A stretch of DNA of 64,000 nt from Fidelibacterota bacterium (GTDB taxonomy: Bacteria > Fidelibacterota > UBA8477 > JABMPR01). Below the pieces are notes generated by a model. It had not been told where the DNA came from and made no database searches. It worked only from the letters and a program-made list of their open reading frames with translations. The stretch covers positions 66,516 to 130,515 of the forward strand of contig JABHBL010000088.1 of assembly GCA_018673925.1 (NCBI GenBank). The letters are read 5' to 3'. This document shows positions 55,112 through 63,719 of this stretch, in pieces (the first letter of the stretch is position 1; every line of letters starts with the position of its first letter). A program made the position numbers and the translations under genes.

Positions 55112-56047
55112 CTAGATACTGATATCAGCTCCACCAGATTTAGCCAGCATCACCATCACTGCCTTCTGGGCATGCATTCGGTTTTCTGCTTCGTCAAAGA
55201 TGACTGAGTTCGGACCATCCAGGGTTTCCTCGGTAATCTCCTCACCATAATGTGCAGGGAGACAATGCATTACGAGAGCATCTGATTTGGCATGACTCAG
55301 CAAATTAGCATTAATCTGGAATCCATCAAAATCATCCAATCGTTTTTGACGCTCTGCTTCCTGCCCCATGGAAGTCCACACATCAGTATAGAGAACATCG
55401 GCATCCTTGGCAGCCTCAATGGGATCTCGGACCACTTCGATTTTGCTGAGACCGGCAGCCTGTGCTTTGGCCAAAGTCTCAGGATCTGGATCATATCCCT
55501 CTGGGGCAGCCAGTACAAAATGATAGGGAATGACGCTGGCAAAATTGAGGAATGAGTTGCAGACATTATTTCCATCACCGATGAACACAACCTTCTGACC
55601 TTCAACCTTACCGTGATGTTCATAAATGGTCAACATATCCGCCATGATCTGACAGGGGTGATTATAATCGGTTAATCCATTGATTACTGGTACTGTGGCA
55701 TGTTTCGCCATTTCTAGCATATGCTCATGCTTAAAAAGGCGGGCCATTATCCAATTATTATAGCGCGAAATCACGCGGGAGATATCCTTGACAGACTCAC
55801 GTTTTCCAATACTAATATCATTGGGCCCCAGATAAAGAGCATGACCACCAAATTGAACCATCCCCGTTTCAAAGCTCACCCGTGTTCTTAACGAGGGCTT
55901 TGCAAAAACCATGGACATCGTTTCATTGGCAAAATAATGATGTTCTTTTCCTGCCTTTACGTCTGCTTTTAACTGTTTAGCAATACGGAAGGTTTCATAG
56001 ATCTCTTCCTTGCTAAAATCCGTTACGGCTATAAAATCTCGCTTCAT
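55112..56047 (-). CDS. argF: Ornithine carbamoyltransferase
   Basis: 311 aa. N-terminal carbamoyl phosphate motif is SLRTR (KPSLRTRVSFE) instead of the usual STRTR; later NGLTDYNHPCQIMADMLTI, a D-rich ornithine site, SMGQE and the active-site HCLPAH. It makes citrulline from ornithine in arginine synthesis. The Leu replacement of the second residue is also seen in other carbamoyltransferases; acetyl- or succinylornithine specificity cannot be fully excluded. AAAGGAGG precedes the ATG. Confidence 0.88.
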   Translation of the reverse strand: MKRDFIAVTDFSKEEIYETFRIAKQLKADVKAGKEHHYFANETMSMVFAKPSLRTRVSFETGMVQFGGHALYLGPNDISIGKRESVKDISRVISRYNNWIMARLFKHEHMLEMAKHATVPVINGLTDYNHPCQIMADMLTIYEHHGKVEGQKVVFIGDGNNVCNSFLNFASVIPYHFVLAAPEGYDPDPETLAKAQAAGLSKIEVVRDPIEAAKDADVLYTDVWTSMGQEAERQKRLDDFDGFQINANLLSHAKSDALVMHCLPAHYGEEITEETLDGPNSVIFDEAENRMHAQKAVMVMLAKSGGADISI

Positions 56048-56071
56048 TGGACCTCCTTTACCTTAATTGAT

Positions 56072-56099
56072 AAAAAAAACTCCGCCTATAGACGGAGTC
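56072..56099 (-). terminator. Terminator after hslU
   Basis: Minus-strand ACTCCGTC-TATA-GGCGGAGT with following T-run, between hslU and argF. Confidence 0.8.
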
Positions 56100-56147
56100 T
56101 TTAATGTGTGTATTTTGATTTGATATTGTGTCTTCAATTAGCTTTCT

Positions 56148-57494
56148 CTAGAGTATGTATTTACTCAAGTCCTGATCTGCCATGGTGTCCTTGAATGTTT
56201 TGGTAACCATGGATTTGGTGACTTTAATGCTCTTTGTCTTGTCATTAGGTAATTCAAATAGAGTTTCTTCCAGCAGTTTACTCATGATGGTATGCAAACG
56301 CCTCGCGCCAATATTTTCAACGCTCTCATTGACCTCAAAGGCCACTCTGGCAATCTCTGCGATGGCATCTTTGTTAAAAGTAATTTTGACATCTTCCGCG
56401 CCCACCAATGCTGTATACTGTTTCAACAGTGCTGACTTGGGTTGGGTGAGAATTTGGATAAAATCATCTTCAGTCAAATTTTCAAGCTCCACACGAATTG
56501 GGAATCTACCCTGCAGCTCCGGTATGAGGTCAGAAGGTTTGGACATATGAAAAGCGCCAGCTGCGATAAATAGTATGTGATCCGTGGTCAATGTGCCATA
56601 TTTGGTCTTAACTGTACTGCCTTCAATAATAGGCAGAATGTCTCTCTGGACACCTTCTCGTGATACATCGGGACCACTGCCACCTCGTTCAACGGCGATC
56701 TTATCTATCTCATCAACGAATACGATACCATCCTGCTCAGCTCGACGAATGGCCTCATGCTGAACCTTTTCCTCATCAATGAGTTTGTCAGATTCTTCTG
56801 CAGTGATTAAGACTCTGGCCTCGGTCACACTCAGACGACGCATTTTCTTCTTTTTAGGCATGGCGCTGCCCAGCATATCCTGGATATTCATACCCAGATC
56901 GTCCATCCCCATGGGGCTGAATATTTGCATCATGGCATTGCTGCTGCCGTCTTCTTGTACCTTGAACTCCACCTGGCGGTCTTCAAAATCACCAGCCATG
57001 AGTTTGGCATACATTTTCTCGCGGGTAGTTAAATATCTAGCGTAATCATCAGACTCTTTGTCCGGATTATTTAATGGTGGCAAAAGCAAATCCATGATCC
57101 GTTCATTGGTCATTTCAAGGGCTTTTTCACGAACTGTAATCTCATGCTCCGACTTGACAATATTGTAGCTGTTGTCCACCAGGTCACGAATCATTGAGTC
57201 TACATCTCTACCCACATAACCGACCTCAGTAAATTTTGAGGCTTCAACTTTTACAAATGGAGCCTGCACCAGGTTGGACAGTCGTCTGGCTATTTCAGTT
57301 TTACCAACTCCAGTAGAGCCAATCATGATGATATTATTAGGGAGAATTTCATCACGAATCTCAGATGTAACCTGTTGACGTCTCCAGCGATTTCGCAGGG
57401 CAATGGCCACGGATTTTTTCGCACTATCCTGACCAATAATATATTTATCCAATTCATGGACGATTTGCTTGGGTGTAAGTGAAAATTTACTCAT
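56148..57494 (-). CDS. hslU: ATP-dependent protease ATPase subunit HslU
   Basis: 448 aa. AAA+ Walker A GSTGVGKTEIARRL at residues 59-72, an intermediate I-domain (about 110-240), Walker B IVFVDEIDKIAVERG, and a C-terminal tail ending SKYIL, which docks on HslV. HslU hexamers unfold substrates for the HslV chamber. 15 nt after hslV. Confidence 0.97.
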   Translation of the reverse strand: MSKFSLTPKQIVHELDKYIIGQDSAKKSVAIALRNRWRRQQVTSEIRDEILPNNIIMIGSTGVGKTEIARRLSNLVQAPFVKVEASKFTEVGYVGRDVDSMIRDLVDNSYNIVKSEHEITVREKALEMTNERIMDLLLPPLNNPDKESDDYARYLTTREKMYAKLMAGDFEDRQVEFKVQEDGSSNAMMQIFSPMGMDDLGMNIQDMLGSAMPKKKKMRRLSVTEARVLITAEESDKLIDEEKVQHEAIRRAEQDGIVFVDEIDKIAVERGGSGPDVSREGVQRDILPIIEGSTVKTKYGTLTTDHILFIAAGAFHMSKPSDLIPELQGRFPIRVELENLTEDDFIQILTQPKSALLKQYTALVGAEDVKITFNKDAIAEIARVAFEVNESVENIGARRLHTIMSKLLEETLFELPNDKTKSIKVTKSMVTKTFKDTMADQDLSKYIL

Positions 57495-57509
57495 GTATAC
57501 AGTGTTCTC

Positions 57510-58055
57510 TTATTTCAATTCTAAAATATTTATTTTGTTGTTGGTATAGATACAAATGTCGGCTGTGATTTCCAGGGACATACGTACAATCTCCTTGGGG
57601 GATTTTTTCCCACTGGCGATAAAGGCACGTGCTGCTGCTGTAGCATAGGGACTACCGGATCCGATTGACATGACACCATCATCAGACTCAACGACATCAC
57701 CGTTGCCAGAGATAATCAATCCATGATCAATATCCATAACGACCAGCATGGCTTCAAGATTTCGAAGCATTTTATCCATACGCCAATCCTTTGCCAGCTC
57801 CACAGCGGCTCGCACAAGATCACCACCGAATTCATCAAGCTTGGCTTCAAATTTCTCAAACAGTGCAAAGGCATCGGCAGCGGATCCTGCAAAACCTGCC
57901 AGGACGTCACCATCATAGATGGAGCGGATTTTAACTGCTCCATGTTTCATCACAGTATCTCCAAAGGTGACCTGGCCATCTCCGCCCAGGGCGACTTTGC
58001 CATTGTGTCTGACTCCCAGAATTGTGGTTGAGTGAAGATCAGGAAACATGTTCAT
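57510..58055 (-). CDS. hslV: ATP-dependent protease subunit HslV
   Basis: 181 aa. Threonine protease core: [20 protein letters not shown] and [25 protein letters not shown]. By homology the mature N-terminal nucleophile is Thr10, so a nine-residue propeptide MNMFPDLHS is removed; an alternative ATG at codon 3 would shorten it. E. coli HslV removes only Met. Gene order hslV-hslU. Confidence 0.96.
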   Translation of the reverse strand: MNMFPDLHSTTILGVRHNGKVALGGDGQVTFGDTVMKHGAVKIRSIYDGDVLAGFAGSAADAFALFEKFEAKLDEFGGDLVRAAVELAKDWRMDKMLRNLEAMLVVMDIDHGLIISGNGDVVESDDGVMSIGSGSPYATAAARAFIASGKKSPKEIVRMSLEITADICIYTNNKINILELK

Positions 58056-58104
58056 ATCGGTGCCTCTTTTTGCTATTCATGGCTTCATTATTTTAAAGCC
58101 GCTG

Positions 58105-58132
58105 AATATAAATTAGCTCTTTGTTGCCGCAA
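58105..58132 (-). promoter_or_regulatory. Putative hslV promoter
   Basis: Minus-strand TTGCGG, 16-nt spacer, TATATT, 50 nt before the hslV start codon. Confidence 0.4.
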
Positions 58133-58158
58133 TCCTTTTTGGGAGTAGAATTGCTGAA

Positions 58159-58196
58159 TAAAAAAGGGGTGGTTGCCATTACGACAGCCACCCCTT
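58159..58196 (-). terminator. Terminator after hflC
   Basis: Minus-strand AAGGGGTGG and CCACCCCTT enclose a loop with extra pairs, followed by a T-run; 40 nt after the hflC stop. Confidence 0.82.
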
Positions 58197-58235
58197 GGTT
58201 ATATATACAGGTAATCTTCAGGATAATTTGAAAGT

Positions 58236-59087
58236 CTATTTCATTTCCTTTAGATAGTTGAGAAAGTCTGATTCTGGTGTCAAGACAAGCTTGGTCTTGT
58301 CATCAAAAACTTTCTTGTATGCATCCATGGTGCGTGTGAATTCATAAAAATCCGGATCCTGTTTGTAGGCATCAGCATAAATCTTAATCGCCTGGGCCTC
58401 ACCATTTCCACGGACTTCCTGTGCTAATTTGTAAGCATCAGCCAAAATGATCTCACGATCCTTGTCGGTTTCGGCTCGGATTTTCACAGCCTCTTCATCA
58501 CCTTCGGATCTGAACTGTTTTGCCATTCTCTCACGCTCAGCTTTCATGCGATCAAAGACAGCCTGTTCATTCTCGCGGGGCAAGTCAGCCCGCTTGATAC
58601 GAACATCCACAATTTCAATACCGTAATCAGCAGCCGTAAAATTAGCATTTTGGGTCACCTTATGCATGAGTGAATCACGCATAGTGGATACAATTTCATG
58701 CATGAGATGAGTACCCAGCTGAACCCGCAAGCTTGAATAAATGATATCATCTAAACGAGATTGAGCCAGAGCCTGGGTACGCATAGTCTGCATAAATTTC
58801 AGAGGATCAGAAATTCTCCACTGGGCGTAGTTGTCCAGGATCAGGTTTTTCTTATCCTCAGTTAATATAGTATTGGGTGCACTATCGTATTCCAGCAGTC
58901 GTCTTTCAAAAACAGTAGCTGACTGGATAAATGGGATCTTAAAATTCAATCCTGGTTTCACAATATTGCGAACAGGTTTTCCCAACTGAACAATCACGAT
59001 TTGCTCTGTTTCATCGACGATCATGACGCCGCCCCATAGAACCAGAAGTGCTAAACCGAGAATGATAATTAATCCGATATTTCTCAT
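58236..59087 (-). CDS. hflC: SPFH/band 7 protein HflC
   Basis: 283 aa. N-terminal membrane helix (residues 4-22), then the SPFH domain starting VDETEQIVIVQLGKPV and ending with a helical region RMKAERERMAKQFRSEGDEEA, characteristic of HflC. With HflK it encloses the FtsH protease in the membrane. The start overlaps the hflK stop by four bases (ATGA). Confidence 0.94.
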   Translation of the reverse strand: MRNIGLIIILGLALLVLWGGVMIVDETEQIVIVQLGKPVRNIVKPGLNFKIPFIQSATVFERRLLEYDSAPNTILTEDKKNLILDNYAQWRISDPLKFMQTMRTQALAQSRLDDIIYSSLRVQLGTHLMHEIVSTMRDSLMHKVTQNANFTAADYGIEIVDVRIKRADLPRENEQAVFDRMKAERERMAKQFRSEGDEEAVKIRAETDKDREIILADAYKLAQEVRGNGEAQAIKIYADAYKQDPDFYEFTRTMDAYKKVFDDKTKLVLTPESDFLNYLKEMK

Positions 59088-60079
59088 TTTGCACCTCCTT
59101 TCACTTTCTCAAGGCTTAGAACATTCACCAGGCCACCTGCATCTTTTCCATCCACAATATATTTATCAAGACCTGGGAGAATCTCTTCCATGGTCTCAAG
59201 ATACATACGAGTCTTGGTGACATTTTTAGCCACACGATACTGGTATAGCATTTGAGTAAAACGTGATGCATCACCCTCAGCTTCTTTGATACGTTTTTGC
59301 TTATAGGCTTCAGCTTCCTGAAAAGCCTGGGCGGCCTCTCCACGAGCCTGTGGGATGATTTCATTCTGATATCCCAGAGCAATATTCACTTTCTTCTCTT
59401 TTTCTTCCTTGGCAGATTGAACATCCTTGAAAGCGGCATCAACCTGTTGAGGTGGGGTTACATCCTGTAACTTGATCTCCGCGACATGGACGCCAGCTTC
59501 ATAGCTATCTAACACCTTTTGAAGCAGTTCTTTTGTGGCTGCTTCAATCATTGCTTTTCCAGTAGTCAGAGTTTGATCAATGGGCTGAGATCCTACAACC
59601 TGTCGGATTGAGGCTTCTGCAGCATGTGAAACAGCCCGTTCTGGGTCTGCCACACGGAACAGAAATAATCCCGCATCTTTTATTTTGTATTGGACTACGA
59701 GATCCACGCTAACAATGTTTTCATCACCTGTGAGCATCAACGCTTCAGAAGGCACATCCTTATACTGAGCAGAGTTTGATGTTCCACCAGCTCTGACAGT
59801 ACGAAAACCCAGCTCCAAACGCCGAACTTCTTCAACATTTACCAAATCAACAGTTTGGATAGGCCAGGGAAATTTAAATCGTAAACCTGGCTCCGTAATA
59901 TCAGAGAGTTTTCCGAAAGTTTTTACAACCCCATTTTGCTCAGGGTCTACAACATAAAATGGTCCGGCAAAAAATATCCAGACCAGTAATAATAATAACA
60001 CTGGATAGATAAAAGTCTTCATTCCAAAATCTGGAATCTCAACCTCACTATCACCAATAACAACACGCTTTCCAGCCAT
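59084..60079 (-). CDS. hflK: SPFH/band 7 protein HflK
   Basis: 331 aa. Membrane helix at residues 24-44, VVDPEQNGVVKTFGKL SPFH start, VVQYKIKD and SIRQVVGSQPIDQTLT, which are HflK-type motifs, then a coiled coil RGEAAQAFQEAEAYKQKRIKEAEG. Lacks the Gly-rich N-terminus of E. coli HflK. First gene of hflKC; its ATG follows AAAGGAGAAA. Confidence 0.94.
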   Translation of the reverse strand: MAGKRVVIGDSEVEIPDFGMKTFIYPVLLLLLVWIFFAGPFYVVDPEQNGVVKTFGKLSDITEPGLRFKFPWPIQTVDLVNVEEVRRLELGFRTVRAGGTSNSAQYKDVPSEALMLTGDENIVSVDLVVQYKIKDAGLFLFRVADPERAVSHAAEASIRQVVGSQPIDQTLTTGKAMIEAATKELLQKVLDSYEAGVHVAEIKLQDVTPPQQVDAAFKDVQSAKEEKEKKVNIALGYQNEIIPQARGEAAQAFQEAEAYKQKRIKEAEGDASRFTQMLYQYRVAKNVTKTRMYLETMEEILPGLDKYIVDGKDAGGLVNVLSLEKVKGGAK

Positions 60080-60109
60080 CTTTCTTTTCTCCTTTTGTTA
60101 TAGCCTTTG

Positions 60110-60138
60110 AATATAGAGAGCGTCGTATTGAAAGTCAG
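60110..60138 (-). promoter_or_regulatory. Putative hflK promoter
   Basis: Minus-strand CTGACT, 17-nt spacer, TATATT, 31 nt before the hflK start codon. Confidence 0.45.
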
Positions 60139-60236
60139 GTGAATACGGGAATCAGATCAATTCTTTTCCACCATCGAATGGATTCTCTCTAGTTTCTTGT
60201 AGGATTCAATTACCGTGTCTTTTATTATCAATCGTT

Positions 60237-60758
60237 ATGAATCAGATGAACAAACTCATCAAAGATATTCTCACTTTGATTGTCGTTTCCACCGTATTGG
60301 GTATATCTGCACAGGCTGTGCTCCCCAATGGTATTGGACTAAGAACTGAGATTACAGTGATTGGTGATGATTCTACTGGAGTTGCAGTGCCTGCCGTCTC
60401 CATAAACCCAAATGGCGAAGGTGAAGCTGCATCCAATATTTCTCTTAACAATGCATACTCAGCCTTTGAGAGTAATGCAGCCTTATTTATTGACGCACGC
60501 AGTCCAGAGGATTTCGGTACGGGTCATATAACACGCGCCATCAACTTACCTGTCCATGCTTTTATGGATTCTCTCCCCTACCTGGAGAAACTTGATCCCG
60601 GTAGGCACATCATAACCTATTGTGATGGAGAAGATTGTAATGCCTCTATTGATCTCGCTGCTGATTTAAAGATGATGGGCTTTGCAAATGTGAATTTCTT
60701 CTTTGGCGGTTGGCAGGAATGGCGGGATGCTGGCTATCCCATTGAGAGTAGTCCCTGA
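60237..60758 (+). CDS. Exported rhodanese-domain protein
   Basis: 173 aa. A signal peptide or membrane anchor at residues 8-28, then a rhodanese domain from about 65: LFIDARSPEDFGTGHITRAINLP and the active-site loop YCDGEDCNAS with catalytic Cys129 and a second Cys134. Ends GGWQEWRDAGYP. Periplasmic single-domain rhodaneses handle sulfane sulfur or redox cysteines. The stop overlaps the next gene's ATG (TGATG), so the two products probably act together. Confidence 0.82.
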   Translation: MNQMNKLIKDILTLIVVSTVLGISAQAVLPNGIGLRTEITVIGDDSTGVAVPAVSINPNGEGEAASNISLNNAYSAFESNAALFIDARSPEDFGTGHITRAINLPVHAFMDSLPYLEKLDPGRHIITYCDGEDCNASIDLAADLKMMGFANVNFFFGGWQEWRDAGYPIESSP

Positions 60759-61219
60759 TGCGCACCAGCTTAGATATTTTCCTTGGTGGCAAATATGGTG
60801 AGTGGCTTGTTCGAAGCATTCAAATCGGATTGGGGCTACTTTTTATCTACGCCAGTCTGGATAAAATCTGGAATCCCGGTTTATTTGCCAAATCAATCGC
60901 CAATTATAGACTGTTACCCCTCCCCCTTTTGCATATCTCAGCCATTGTCCTTCCCTGGCTTGAGCTAATCTGCGGGATTGCCTTGGTCATCAATAGATAC
61001 CAGCGGGCGGCTTATATCATAATCGGCAGCTTGCTGCTTGTCTTTGTCCTGGCAATCACATCAGCCATGGCCCGAGGTCTTGATTTTAATTGTGGGTGTT
61101 TCAGCATGGGTAGCGAAGAATCAAATGTAGGATTGCTGAAAATCTTTCAGAATCTAGGATTGTTCCTCAGTTGTGCATTCATTGAATATCGTAGATGGGT
61201 GGTTCACCCGAAATCTTAA
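60758..61219 (+). CDS. MauE/DoxX-like membrane protein
   Basis: 153 aa with four membrane helices. IYASLDKIWNPGLFAKSIANYRLLP, LPWLELICGIALV and a loop DFNCGCFSMG are the MauE/DoxX-like pattern; the CGC cysteines are where MauE-type proteins are thought to exchange disulfides. Translationally coupled to the rhodanese gene. A function in thiol or sulfur redox at the cytoplasmic membrane is inferred. Confidence 0.75.
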   Translation: MRTSLDIFLGGKYGEWLVRSIQIGLGLLFIYASLDKIWNPGLFAKSIANYRLLPLPLLHISAIVLPWLELICGIALVINRYQRAAYIIIGSLLLVFVLAITSAMARGLDFNCGCFSMGSEESNVGLLKIFQNLGLFLSCAFIEYRRWVVHPKS

Positions 61220-61250
61220 GTCTGGTCTTCCAGACTGAATTAACTTTTTA
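61219..61250 (+). terminator. Weak terminator after the MauE-like gene
   Basis: AGTCTGG-TCTT-CCAGACT is a perfect 7-bp hairpin; the T-rich stretch comes 9 nt later, which is not ideal. It may also serve the converging gene. Confidence 0.4.
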
Positions 61251-62070
61251 AAGCTTCCTCTTTCAGCTCGACTGGTGCTTCGGCGAGAAGATCTGCATTC
61301 TCAAGATAACGTTTTATGTGATGTGCCAGCATGCCACCATGATAACCATCCATAATGCGATGATCAAAAGTACCTGTGAGGGGTAGAATTTTCCGGATCA
61401 CAATTTTGCCATCCCTGACGACTGGTTTATCCTCTTCCTTACCCATCACCAATACAGCAGGTAATTTCGATCCAGGGAAAAGTGCAGCCCACCCTGTGGA
61501 CAAACCATGAGAACCAATATTGGAGAGGAGAATGGATCCAAAGGCATTGTGACTTAATCCCATGGATTTGATCTGCATTCCTAGTGTATTGGTTAGAAAA
61601 CGGAACAATAGAAAAGCCATACGACGGAAGGGCCAGGGAATTTTAGCCAAAAATGACTTATTCTCCATGGTCTCATTATCATCCCCACTCCTAGCTTTAG
61701 ACACCCGGGTGCGGATTTCATCAGCAATTTCAAAGACCGTCTTTTTGTGTGCGTCATACAACTTGACGCTGGTCATTTCTTTGCCCCCGTGCATGTTGAC
61801 TGCCACAGTTACAATGACCTCATCCCTTTGTATCAGGGTACCTCTTTTTACAAAGGCATTCATTTCAGGGATATCCCAGCCGATGGCGCGACCCACGGCA
61901 GCCGCCACCATATGGGTCATGGTGATGCGTTTTCCATCTGCACGACTTGCAGCAATCATCTCCCAGGCATTGGTTACATCGACTTCCATGGCACCATAAA
62001 TTTTGCCCTCATTTGGGGCTCCGTATACCGCTGTAGAAATGATTCTCCAGGGACTATTTAATTTTTTCAT
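61240..62070 (-). CDS. Stand-alone 2-oxoacid dehydrogenase acyltransferase (E2) domain
   Basis: 276 aa from ATG 62070; the frame is open to a TTG at 62100. It resembles the catalytic domain of E2 acyltransferases, with ITMTHMVAAAVGRAIG near the start and the active-site DHRIMDGYHGG near residue 240. There is no lipoyl or peripheral-subunit-binding domain, and no E1 or E3 gene adjacent. Members without a lipoyl domain are common in FCB genomes; acyl substrate unknown. Confidence 0.75.
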   Translation of the reverse strand: MKKLNSPWRIISTAVYGAPNEGKIYGAMEVDVTNAWEMIAASRADGKRITMTHMVAAAVGRAIGWDIPEMNAFVKRGTLIQRDEVIVTVAVNMHGGKEMTSVKLYDAHKKTVFEIADEIRTRVSKARSGDDNETMENKSFLAKIPWPFRRMAFLLFRFLTNTLGMQIKSMGLSHNAFGSILLSNIGSHGLSTGWAALFPGSKLPAVLVMGKEEDKPVVRDGKIVIRKILPLTGTFDHRIMDGYHGGMLAHHIKRYLENADLLAEAPVELKEEALKS

Positions 62071-62152
62071 GCTCTCAAGATAGGACTTAAATAATAACAA
62101 CCAATCCCAAATGGATAGGTTTTAAAAACCTTGAAATGACTTGGAAATTGTT

Positions 62153-62180
62153 TTGCCCGAGGTGGGTACAAAACTATATT
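62153..62180 (+). promoter_or_regulatory. Putative promoter of tRNA-Lys
   Basis: TTGCCC, 16-nt spacer, TATATT, about 48 nt before the tRNA. Confidence 0.4.
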
Positions 62181-62227
62181 GCCTCGCTTTTTAAAGGGTT
62201 TCAACTTGAATGACACCCATGCCATAT

Positions 62228-62300
62228 GGCCGCGTAGCTCAGTTGGTAGAGCAGTTGACTTTTAATCAATTGGTCGTAGGTTCGATTCCTACCGCGGTCA
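62228..62300 (+). tRNA. tRNA-Lys (anticodon TTT)
   Basis: 73 nt cloverleaf: acceptor GGCCGCG/CGCGGTC (one G:T pair), D arm GCTC-AGTTGGTA-GAGC, anticodon stem GTTGA/TCAAT around loop CTTTTAA, T arm GTAGG-TTCGATT-CCTAC, discriminator A. CCA is not encoded. It reads AAA and AAG codons. Confidence 0.96.
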
Positions 62301-62312
62301 CAACCCTCTAGT

Positions 62313-62352
62313 CCTTGTGTCTCAACATCTGATTGAATCACAGGGATTTTTC
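62313..62352 (+). terminator. Possible terminator of tRNA-Lys
   Basis: CCTTGTG and CACAGGG pair with one G:T across a 19-nt loop, followed by ATTTTTC. Confidence 0.4.
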
Positions 62353-62693
62353 ATTTCTATATCATTATAACTTCAAATTGTCATAGCTGGTCCTAGAGTT
62401 TGCATATGGGCGTAGCCCTTCGAGCGAAGATTCATAGTACGGTGCTTAGACGAATCACACCCCTGGAAATCCATGATCATTTGCTAATCGGCACTCATTG
62501 CATTATCTTTTGACCACTCCTTACTCGAAAACAATCAGTTTTCATTCCTTCTGATTTTGCGGCCTGATTAAAATCATAGCTTGCGGGGAAATCATGAAAA
62601 TATTAAAAGTTTTATTATTGATATTCTGATGAAATAATCAAGATGGTGTATCTGAGGTAGTCCCCCTTACTTCAATGCATCTCAAGGGGCTGG

Positions 62694-62710
62694 CCTAGGC
62701 TGGCCCCTTT
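62694..62710 (+). terminator. Terminator-like hairpin
   Basis: AAGGGGC and GCCCCTT with a minimal 2-nt loop, or longer imperfect pairing through TGGCC, followed by TTTCC. The transcript it would end is not known. Confidence 0.35.
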
Positions 62711-62805
62711 CCATTGGTAACTCAGGAATAAATTCAAGGGAGCGACTGTTTCAGCAATATAGAAAAAGATTATTGCCTTGTTCTTCAATACAGCTAAATA
62801 AAAGC

Positions 62806-63663
62806 ATGGAATCGCTCCCAAGTCAATCAGCATCAAAACTCATTCAATTAAGAAGTTCCTGGAGGAGCTGTACAGGTCAAGCCATTGCTCCAGATATGTT
62901 GAAACTCCTGGATGATTACATTAACAGTAAAACACAAGGTATTCGAGACGACAAAGTTCGATTTGAATTGGTAGCCGCAAGAGCTGGAGATTCTGAAGAA
63001 TTAAGAGGGCTGGGGACTTACGGCTTTATTCGAGGAGCTTCTGGATTTATAGTAGGAGCCGTCGAAAAGCAGATAGACAATCTTGAAGATTATGGATATT
63101 TGATGGAGGATATAGTTTTATTCGCCACAGGACTCGGTTTGGCATCTTGCTGGCTTGGTGGATCATTCAGAAAAGATAAGTTCTCATCTAGAATTAATGT
63201 TCAACCACACGAAATAGTACCGGCTGTGGTCTCCATAGGTCTTCCTGCTGACAACAGAAATATTATTGATCGGATCATCAGAAACGTTGCAGGATCAAAA
63301 AACAGGAAAGATTGGGAAAGTCTTTTCTTTGAATCAGATTTCCAGACTCCCCTACAACGCGAGAGGGCAGGGAAATATGCTCAGGTTTTGGACATGGTTC
63401 GATTAAGTCCTTCGGCATCAAATAAGCAACCCTGGAGATATGCTCAGGATGAGAATCAATTCCATCTATTCTTGCAGCGTACACCAGGGTATCGGAAACC
63501 AAATCTATTCTGTGATCTCCAGAGAATCGACATGGGAATATCAATGTACCATTTTGAATCCGTCTGCAAGGAGCTCAACGTGGGAGGACAATGGATACAC
63601 AGGAAGCCGTCGGCCCCTCCCCCTGAAAACTGGGAATATATCCTATCCTGGAGGGGTAGCTGA
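62806..63663 (+). CDS. Nitroreductase-family protein (TM1586-like)
   Basis: 285 aa from ATG 62806; the frame is open to a TTG at 62773, and neither start has a strong ribosome site. Two half-domains with LIQLRSSWRSCTGQAIAP, GLGLASCWLGGSF and MVRLSPSASNKQPWRYA match the putative TM nitroreductase family, an FMN-binding fold. The second half contains the RxSxSxxxxQPW motif for flavin phosphate. Physiological substrate unknown. Confidence 0.78.
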   Translation: MESLPSQSASKLIQLRSSWRSCTGQAIAPDMLKLLDDYINSKTQGIRDDKVRFELVAARAGDSEELRGLGTYGFIRGASGFIVGAVEKQIDNLEDYGYLMEDIVLFATGLGLASCWLGGSFRKDKFSSRINVQPHEIVPAVVSIGLPADNRNIIDRIIRNVAGSKNRKDWESLFFESDFQTPLQRERAGKYAQVLDMVRLSPSASNKQPWRYAQDENQFHLFLQRTPGYRKPNLFCDLQRIDMGISMYHFESVCKELNVGGQWIHRKPSAPPPENWEYILSWRGS

Positions 63664-63719
63664 TTAACTGGTATGTATCTGTCTATCGACACCACTTACT
63701 AATTGTGGCTAGATAGCTT

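Larger units (their letters stand above)
62301..62805. other. Intergenic region after tRNA-Lys
   Basis: 505 bases without a supported gene. It holds a possible tRNA terminator (62313-62352) and a second hairpin (62694-62710). An 11-codon ORF at 62594 (MKILKVLLLIF) looks like the start of a signal peptide broken by a stop and may be debris. Confidence 0.6.

Noticed and set aside
62594-62629. 11-codon ORF MKILKVLLLIF with GGGGAA upstream
   Set aside because: Too short to support as a gene; perhaps the remnant of a signal peptide.
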